From: Ruminococcus sp.
GTDB taxonomy: Bacteria > Bacillota > Clostridia > Oscillospirales > Ruminococcaceae
NCBI GenBank assembly: GCA_015066805.1
Contig: SVNP01000008.1
Span: 1 to 64,000 of the forward strand
Direction of reading: 5' to 3'
Length of the DNA: 64,000 nt
The position numbers and the translations under genes are program-made. The notes under the pieces were generated by a model. It had not been told where the DNA came from. It saw only the letters and a list, made by a program, of their open reading frames with translations, and searched no databases. This document shows positions 58,876 through 64,000 of the stretch, piece by piece; position 1 is the stretch's first letter; every line of letters begins with the position of its first letter.

Positions 58876-59925
58876 ATGGAAGTATATGTCAAACGAGGCA
58901 CAGGCTTTTATGTGCCCTCTGCCGTAGCCGAGCATTTGCTGAAGCTGGCTACCCATCAGCAGTTAAAGGTGCTGCTGTATATGCTTGCCCATGAGGGTGA
59001 GGTTTTATCTGCATACGATATTGCCGCACATTGCGGTGTGCAGGCGGAGCATGTGGAAGAAGCCATGGTTTTCTGGCGGCAGGTCAATGTGCTTTCAGCC
59101 ACGGAGCAGATGCCGGCCGTAGGGATTCAAACCGCATCCGTACATACAGCATCCGTCGAGCCGACGTCTGTGCCGGAGAAATCATCTGACGTATCTGCGG
59201 TTTCTGAAGAATCTGTCCGCGGAAATGTGGGAGCTATGGTCACCAGCGGCAGCATGAACATACGTCCTTCGGAGATCGCCCAGCGAGCCAAGGAGGATCA
59301 GGGCTTGTCGGCAATGCTGTCCGCCGCAGAACAATATGCGGGACATCCTTTGCGTAATACGGAGCTTCGCAGCTTGTTCTGGATGCACGATTATCTGGGT
59401 CTGAGTCCCGACAGCATTCTGATGCTGCTGGCCTTCTGCCGACAAGAAAATATCTTCCAAGTACGTTATATGGAGCAGGTCGCTCTGGAATGGCATGACC
59501 ACGGCATTCTGACCCATGAGCAGGTACAGCAGGATATTCAGCGTCGTGTAGAGGCCCGGACTTTCATGGGAAAAGTAATGAAAATGTTCGAGATGACCCG
59601 CACGCCCACAGAAAAACAGCAGACCTACATCCGCACATGGCAGGAAGCAGGTGATTCGCTGGACCTGATCCGTCTTGCCTATGAACGTACCAGAGAAAGC
59701 TGCGATGATAAGCTAAGCTTTGCCTATCTGGATAAGATCCTGATGCGTTGGAGAGCAGAAGGGTTGAAAACTCCCAAGCAGGTTGAGGCACAGGAGAACA
59801 TTTTCCGCCGTCAGCGGCTGGAACAGTCCGCCCGGAAAGCCGAACAGTCTGCCAAATCCGCTTCTTCCTCCGGAGAGCATTCCTATGATCTGGAGGAGTT
59901 GAAAAAGCTGAAGAACCGTATCTGA
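58876..59925 (+). CDS. DnaD-domain replication initiation protein
   Basis: About 349 residues. The N-terminal winged-helix domain has YVPSAVAEHLLKLATHQQLKVLLYMLAHEGEVLSAYDIAAHCGV. After a Ser/Thr/Ala linker the C-terminal DnaD (DDBH2) domains have LFWMHDYLGLSPDSILMLLAFCRQ and IRLAYERTRESCDDKLSFAYLDKILMRW, the family's YxxxI motif. In B. subtilis DnaD helps load the helicase with DnaI, whose homolog is encoded 36 bases downstream. The start is uncertain: the ATG at 58876 has AAGG too close, and AGAGG is 19 bases away; a TTG start near 58831 would lie at the promoter. Confidence 0.88.
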   Translation: MEVYVKRGTGFYVPSAVAEHLLKLATHQQLKVLLYMLAHEGEVLSAYDIAAHCGVQAEHVEEAMVFWRQVNVLSATEQMPAVGIQTASVHTASVEPTSVPEKSSDVSAVSEESVRGNVGAMVTSGSMNIRPSEIAQRAKEDQGLSAMLSAAEQYAGHPLRNTELRSLFWMHDYLGLSPDSILMLLAFCRQENIFQVRYMEQVALEWHDHGILTHEQVQQDIQRRVEARTFMGKVMKMFEMTRTPTEKQQTYIRTWQEAGDSLDLIRLAYERTRESCDDKLSFAYLDKILMRWRAEGLKTPKQVEAQENIFRRQRLEQSARKAEQSAKSASSSGEHSYDLEELKKLKNRI

Positions 59926-59961
59926 TCCCGATACGGTAAGATATGAGGAGAGTAAGTTCCC

Positions 59962-60954
59962 ATGAACAAACAAAAACGCTATGCACTGGCAGCAGAACGG
60001 ATCGCAGCCAGACGCAGAGATGCGGAGATGCAGCAGGAACAGCGCACCATGGAGATCTATCGACAGCTTCCCGAAACGGTAGAGATCGACCGATGCCTGC
60101 GGGATGCCTGCCTGAATCTGCTGCAGCCGGCCGAAAATGCCGAGGATAAAGCCGCCCGTATGCTGATGATCCAACGACGTACCGAAGAAGCTCGCCGTAT
60201 GATGGAATCTGTTTTGGAGGCACATGGCTTTCCTGCCGATTATCTGGATATTCACTATACCTGCACCCACTGCAATGATACCGGTCTTTGCGGCGGTACC
60301 CGCTGCAGATGTTTCATAGAAGAACTGGGGCGTATCGGCGCGGAGGAACTGAGCAGCCATGTGTCGCTTTCTCAGTATGGCTTTGATCGGTTTTCCATGG
60401 TATATTACCGTGATCTGCCGGCAGAGGATTATCGGAAAATGCAGCGTATCTTTGATTTCTGCAAGGAGTATGCCGATGGTTTCTGTGCAGCGTCGCCTTC
60501 CATATTGATGTGCGGAAAGACCGGGCTGGGAAAAACCCATCTTTCTCTTTCCATTGTGGATGTGGTGCTGCAAAAGGGCTTCAGTGTGATCTATGATTCC
60601 GCAGGGCGGCTGCTGCATCGTGTGGAGCAGGAACACTTTGGGCGTGCAACAGCAGGGGAGTCGGATACGCTTTCCCAGCTGCTGCAATGTGATCTGCTGG
60701 TACTGGATGATTTCGGCACAGAATTCTCCACTTCTTTTACCCGTTCAGCGATCTACACCATTATCAATGAGCGCCTGAATGCCCGTAAGCCTATGATCAT
60801 CAACACAAACCTGACTTTGGAGGAAATTCAGAAGGGTTATGGTGACCGGATTGTTTCCCGCTTGTTTGCTTCCTGCAAATGGCTGGATTTTATCGGCAGT
60901 GATATTCGACTGCGGAAAATGATGGAGGCACCTCATGGGGAAAATGGCTTATGA
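59962..60954 (+). CDS. DnaC/DnaI-like helicase loader ATPase
   Basis: 330 residues. A coiled-coil and Cys-rich N-terminal region has CTHCNDTGLCGGTRCRC, a zinc site found in DnaI-type loaders. The AAA+ domain has Walker A MCGKTGLGKTHLS, Walker B LLVLDDFGTE, and an arginine-finger type R in ERLNARKPMIINTNLT. It should load the replicative helicase together with the DnaD protein. GAGGAGAG precedes the ATG. The next gene overlaps by four bases. Confidence 0.9.
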   Translation: MNKQKRYALAAERIAARRRDAEMQQEQRTMEIYRQLPETVEIDRCLRDACLNLLQPAENAEDKAARMLMIQRRTEEARRMMESVLEAHGFPADYLDIHYTCTHCNDTGLCGGTRCRCFIEELGRIGAEELSSHVSLSQYGFDRFSMVYYRDLPAEDYRKMQRIFDFCKEYADGFCAASPSILMCGKTGLGKTHLSLSIVDVVLQKGFSVIYDSAGRLLHRVEQEHFGRATAGESDTLSQLLQCDLLVLDDFGTEFSTSFTRSAIYTIINERLNARKPMIINTNLTLEEIQKGYGDRIVSRLFASCKWLDFIGSDIRLRKMMEAPHGENGL

Positions 60955-61529
60955 ACGAGCAGCTTTTATTTCCCGAAGCGGAGCCAAAGCCACCTGTGGT
61001 CTTTCATGCAGCCTGTTTTTCGGGACATCGCTTGGATAAGCTGCCAACCGGTGCCATGCGTCGTGTGGTATTGAGCATGCTGCAGGAGGAGATCCGCAAG
61101 GCTGTTGTGCGTGGCGTTACCACCTTTTACACCGGTATGGCGGAGGGAATTGATCTGTATGCAGCAGATTATATTCGCGGCTTGCGTGAAAGCAATTCAT
61201 CTCTGCGTCTGATTTGCGTGAAGCCCTTTTCCAATTGCGGCAATGCTTTGCGCGGGTTGGTGCGGTATCAGTTTAACTCTGTGCTGGCTTCTGCGGATGC
61301 AGTCATTGAACTGAGTGACCATTATTACGGCACCTGTTTTCGGGTGCGAAACCAGTACATGATCGATCACAGCGATCTTTTGATCGCCGTAATGGGCGAG
61401 TCTCGTTCCGGTACAGGGCAGACCATTCGTATGGCGCAGCGGCGTATGCTGCCTGTGCATCTGATTGATATTACGGATGTGGAACGGCATATCTCTGATC
61501 GACCTGTGTTGGTGGAGATGCAGCCCTGA
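60951..61529 (+). CDS. SLOG / DUF1273 (YpsA-like) family protein
   Basis: 192 residues. CFSGHRLDKLP, FYTGMAEGIDLYAADYI, GTCFRVRNQYMIDHSDLLIAVMGESRSGTGQTIRMAQRRMLPVHLID (key: RNQYMIDHSD and GESRSGT) match DUF1273, a Rossmann fold in the SLOG superfamily that binds nucleotides or nucleotide-derived ligands. YpsA of Bacillus affects cell division. The ATG overlaps the helicase-loader stop by four bases, implying coupling. Ligand unknown. Confidence 0.87.
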   Translation: MNEQLLFPEAEPKPPVVFHAACFSGHRLDKLPTGAMRRVVLSMLQEEIRKAVVRGVTTFYTGMAEGIDLYAADYIRGLRESNSSLRLICVKPFSNCGNALRGLVRYQFNSVLASADAVIELSDHYYGTCFRVRNQYMIDHSDLLIAVMGESRSGTGQTIRMAQRRMLPVHLIDITDVERHISDRPVLVEMQP

Positions 61530-61582
61530 TATTAAACTTCCAATTCACGAAAGGAGAGCTGCCGTTTGCAGCAATATTGCCT

Positions 61583-62473
61583 ATGTCTGCTTATTCCAAA
61601 AAGAAACGTCGTTCTACGGGAACGATCGCCATTCCGTTTTTGATCACACTGCTGATCTCCACGTTGATTCTTGGCAGTGTGGCGTATTATTTTTTCCATC
61701 GGCTGACAGATGACAGCAAGGAGCTGCTGCCGATGCCCGGTGCAACAACGGGTATCTCCGAGGCAGATACCTATGAGATTTTGTTTGTACTGGAGCCGGA
61801 TTCTCCCGCAAGACAAAAAGCCGTTATGCTGATGCGCTTTGACCCCATACGCAAGCTGGAGTATTACATCGGTATTCCGCTGAATCTGCAGGTGGATCAC
61901 AGCAGCACAAAAATGACACTGGAACAGTGCATTGATAATCACGGCGTGTCTGCGGCCAGAGATGCCGTTGCCAAATTGTTCGATCAGGAGATCGACTTCT
62001 ATATTCGTATGGACAGCGAGGGCTTCCAGAAGGTATGCTCCGTGTTTGGTAATGTGTCTTGTCTGGTATCCGTGCATGATGAAGGCCTGAAGCCCGATGA
62101 TGTGGCACAGAATCTGGACAGCACCCAGTTGGAAACTCTGCTGACCAGTGTGAATTTTTACAGTGAATCCGAGCGTACCGCCGTGATCGGACAGACCATT
62201 GCCCAGTTGATCAACCAGTCGGATTCCAAGCGTGTGGCATCCAATGTTGATGGTTATTTCAGTGCTGCCATCGGTGCCGTGACCACAGATATCACTGCCG
62301 TGGACTTCACAGATCGACGACATGCCATTGTTTATGTGCTCCAGCAATCTCAGGCACCTGCTATGAGCTATACCGTATTCGGTGCCGAAGCAGACGGTGT
62401 GTTCACCATGAGCGAATCCTACCCCGAAACCCTGAAGGAAATCTTCATGCAGACCTCCAGAGAGGCTGAATAA
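61583..62473 (+). CDS. Membrane-anchored protein, divergent LCP-like
   Basis: About 296 residues. One N-terminal membrane helix (TIAIPFLITLLISTLILGSVAYYFF) is followed by an extracytoplasmic domain. ILFVLEPDSPARQKAVMLMRFDPIRKLEYYIGIPLNLQV, MTLEQCIDNHGVSAARDAVAKLFDQEIDFYIRMDSEGFQKVCSVFG (key: YYIGIP and YIRMDSEGFQK) has the strand order of LytR-CpsA-Psr proteins, but the Arg and Asp residues that bind pyrophosphate in classical LCP enzymes are not evident. It may be a decayed or regulatory relative. The start is unclear; the best AAAGGAG is 26 bases away, and a TTG at 61577 is the alternative. Last gene before the terminator. Confidence 0.72.
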   Translation: MSAYSKKKRRSTGTIAIPFLITLLISTLILGSVAYYFFHRLTDDSKELLPMPGATTGISEADTYEILFVLEPDSPARQKAVMLMRFDPIRKLEYYIGIPLNLQVDHSSTKMTLEQCIDNHGVSAARDAVAKLFDQEIDFYIRMDSEGFQKVCSVFGNVSCLVSVHDEGLKPDDVAQNLDSTQLETLLTSVNFYSESERTAVIGQTIAQLINQSDSKRVASNVDGYFSAAIGAVTTDITAVDFTDRRHAIVYVLQQSQAPAMSYTVFGAEADGVFTMSESYPETLKEIFMQTSREAE

Positions 62474-62477
62474 CAAG

Positions 62478-62513
62478 AAAATCCCTGCGAAGATCAACCT
62501 CGCAGGGATTTTT
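62478..62513. terminator. Bidirectional terminator between LCP-like gene and coaX
   Basis: AAAATCCCTGCGA (from 62478) pairs with TCGCAGGGATTTT (62500-62512) over a 9-base loop, with T run in both directions. Genes converge here. Confidence 0.9.
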
Positions 62514-62517
62514 GTGT

Positions 62518-63294
62518 TCAGTTGCGTTTGTCGTTCTTGTAGAACAGAATATCCAAGCCTTTCAGCAGTAGCTCCTGATCAATAATGATATCATGCTTAC
62601 ATTGTTCGATCACCAACGGAGCCAGACCGCCGCTGGCAACCACCGTCAGGGGATAGCCCACTTCCTCGGTCATGCGGTCGATCAATCCGTCGATCTGCGC
62701 AGCGTTGCCGTATACCAGACCACTCTGCATACAATCCACAGTATTACCGCAGATTACCCTGGAAGGTGCCTTGAGATGGATGCGCGGCAACTGTGCTGTT
62801 CCCGTTTCCAGAGATTGCAGAGCAAGCTGTACACCGGGCAGGATCAATCCGCCAATGAAGTTGCGGTTTTTATCAATGACTGTCATGGTGGTGGCAGTGC
62901 CCATATCAATGATCAGTACAGGTGCACCGTAATCTTGGATGGCTGCTACGGCAGCAACTACCAGATCGCTGCCCACCTCTGCCGGCTGATCCATCAGAAT
63001 GTTCACTCCGGTTTTGATGCCGGGACCGACCACCAATGCTTCGATGCCGGTCAGCTTGCGGATGGCACTGCCCAGCAGAGCAGTCAGCGGCGGTACAACA
63101 GATGAGATAATGGCACCGCCAAGGCTTTCCGGCTGAATGTGATGCAGCTGTAAAACCATGTGGCAGCAGATCGCATATTCCAGATCGGTCTGGTTGCGCT
63201 GGGTAGAGATGCGCTCCACAAACTCTACCTTATGATCGTTTACACAACCGATCACAATATTGGAATTACCGATATCAACAGCAAGAATTCTCAT
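62518..63294 (-). CDS. coaX: Type III pantothenate kinase
   Basis: 258 residues. ILAVDIGNSNIVIGCV is the acetate/sugar kinase-like phosphate motif; RISTQRNQTDLEY, SSVVPPLT, GPGIKTGVNILMDQPAEVGSDLV and IIDMGTATTMTVIDKNRNFIGG are classic CoaX blocks, including the catalytic Asp. It phosphorylates pantothenate, first step of CoA synthesis. GGAGG precedes the ATG. It begins 15 bases after the transporter gene, so uptake and activation of pantothenate are likely linked. Confidence 0.96.
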   Translation of the reverse strand: MRILAVDIGNSNIVIGCVNDHKVEFVERISTQRNQTDLEYAICCHMVLQLHHIQPESLGGAIISSVVPPLTALLGSAIRKLTGIEALVVGPGIKTGVNILMDQPAEVGSDLVVAAVAAIQDYGAPVLIIDMGTATTMTVIDKNRNFIGGLILPGVQLALQSLETGTAQLPRIHLKAPSRVICGNTVDCMQSGLVYGNAAQIDGLIDRMTEEVGYPLTVVASGGLAPLVIEQCKHDIIIDQELLLKGLDILFYKNDKRN

Positions 63295-63309
63295 TGGGGA
63301 GTTCCTCCG

Positions 63310-63897
63310 TTAGCGTGCGGCACCCGCCGGGGAAGTCAGGATCTTTAGGATTCTGACGATGGCGGTGCTCAGCACAAGATTAATGGCAAGCTCAATGACA
63401 AAGTTCAGACCCACAAAGCCGAACAGGAAGTATGCTCCTACGTTTTCGTAGCCTGCACCTGCGCCCCATTCCTTCACGGTATCCAGAAAAAACACCAGAC
63501 AGCCCAGCAGGAATACGCCTGTATTGACAACAGGACACACAATACCTGCGGTAACAACGGAAGCAAGCTGGTTTTTCTTTTCCAGCAGCTTGTAGACAGC
63601 ACCTGCTGCCAGGCCTGCCAGCAAGCCTTTCAGGATACAGGTGCAAATGGTTCCGGGGACATTTACAGCCAAGAATGCGGCAGCGTCACCGGTCAGCAGC
63701 ACCATGGCACCAAATACGGTTCCCAGCCAAGCACCGGCACCGGGACCGTAAAGGGCCGCACCGATGATAATGGGAGCCAGCACCAGCGTAATGCTGAAGG
63801 GCCCGAAGTGGATCGCACTGGCAACCATTTGCAGTACGATAACGATGGCGGTCAGAATACCCATTCCGACTAGGGTCATGATTTGTTTGGATTTCAT
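63310..63897 (-). CDS. ECF transporter S component, probably for pantothenate
   Basis: 195 residues from the ATG at 63897, with AGGAGGAGG about seven bases upstream; a longer frame to 63945 lacks a site. About six membrane helices with GPFSITLVLAPIIIGAALYGPGAGAWLGTVFGAMVL, a hallmark of PanT-like S components, and a conserved early basic MKSKQI. S components bind a vitamin and use a shared energising ECF module not found in this window. The substrate is inferred from the adjacent coaX. No promoter was recognised in the 63898-64000 stretch, which contains a small CCCC/GGGG hairpin near 63927. Confidence 0.82.
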   Translation of the reverse strand: MKSKQIMTLVGMGILTAIVIVLQMVASAIHFGPFSITLVLAPIIIGAALYGPGAGAWLGTVFGAMVLLTGDAAAFLAVNVPGTICTCILKGLLAGLAAGAVYKLLEKKNQLASVVTAGIVCPVVNTGVFLLGCLVFFLDTVKEWGAGAGYENVGAYFLFGFVGLNFVIELAINLVLSTAIVRILKILTSPAGAAR

Positions 63898-64000
63898 TGA
63901 AGATCCTCCTCCTGTTATTATTCCCCACCGGGGGATACAATACAAGTACGGACATCGTACAGTGGCCCTGCGGGGAGCATTTGCTGCATGGAATCCCGAA

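Noticed and set aside
1-64000. tRNA, rRNA or CRISPR loci
   Set aside because: No cloverleaf-like segment with a recognisable T-loop, no rRNA motif and no regularly spaced direct repeats were noticed by eye. A covariance-model scan would be needed to exclude small RNAs.

Overview
The window looks like a chromosomal segment of a cellulosome-producing, spore-lineage Firmicute of the Ruminococcus (Oscillospiraceae) group. This rests on six dockerin-bearing secreted proteins (GH9, GH10/GH43, CE3-type esterase, PL11, an M6 protease and one uncharacterised protein), on the sporulation genes sigG and whiA, on Thr-rich linkers, on AGGAGG-type ribosome binding sites and on many TTGACA-N17-TATAAT promoters. 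The gene content resembles R. champanellensis or R. flavefaciens, but the species cannot be fixed from the sequence alone.

Layout. 1-124 is the right end of an IS3-family element cut by the window edge. 148-5198 (minus) is a signalling operon: hybrid histidine kinase, DegV protein, receiver-GGDEF protein. 5335-8457 holds a PHP phosphatase, a phospholipase C-fold protein, sigG and a GNAT acetyltransferase; the GNAT gene follows a dockerin-tagged M6 protease (8472-9974). 10137-17592 (minus) reads as one seven-gene operon: a repeat-rich wall-binding transglutaminase, a Thr-rich lipoprotein, an MBOAT acyltransferase, a DHHW/AlgX-like protein, a dockerin protein and a split ThrE-type exporter. 17784-24768 (plus) is housekeeping: whiA, a HAD phosphatase, dnaE, a dGTPase-like gene and pyrE, convergent with hpf. 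25754-28553 carries a DUF6106-like membrane protein, the bifunctional NAD(P)HX repair enzyme and a lipoprotein. Two small minus genes follow (Dabb protein and a 56-residue Cys-rich protein).

29293-44375 is the plant cell-wall section: GH9 endoglucanase; a 1259-residue CBM22-GH10-dockerin-GH43-CBM6 enzyme; the convergent araA-araB-araD operon; an rnz-cca-lipase operon; and a CE3-type dockerin esterase. Xylan backbone cutting, arabinose release, deacetylation and intracellular arabinose use therefore sit within 15 kb. 44443-52470 is envelope-related: an M23/G5 peptidase with a WalR-like box at its promoter, a membrane protein with a BofC-like partner, and a PBP1A - RNA methyltransferase - lysA operon. 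52513-56009 holds a sugar-sensor/GGDEF fusion, a radical SAM activase and a DUF308 protein. 56085-58631 is a dockerin-tagged PL11 rhamnogalacturonan lyase. 58876-62473 is a DnaD / DnaI-like / SLOG / LCP-like operon. 62518-63897 is coaX with an ECF transporter S component, probably for pantothenate.

The most unusual features are the seven-gene surface-acylation/dockerin operon, the dockerins whose two halves occur in opposite orders in different enzymes, the LacI-type sensor fused to GGDEF, and the candidate operators at the M23 and CE3 promoters. Several start codons were moved from the longest reading frame on ribosome-binding-site evidence, notably GTG starts for the ThrE-like and M23 genes.
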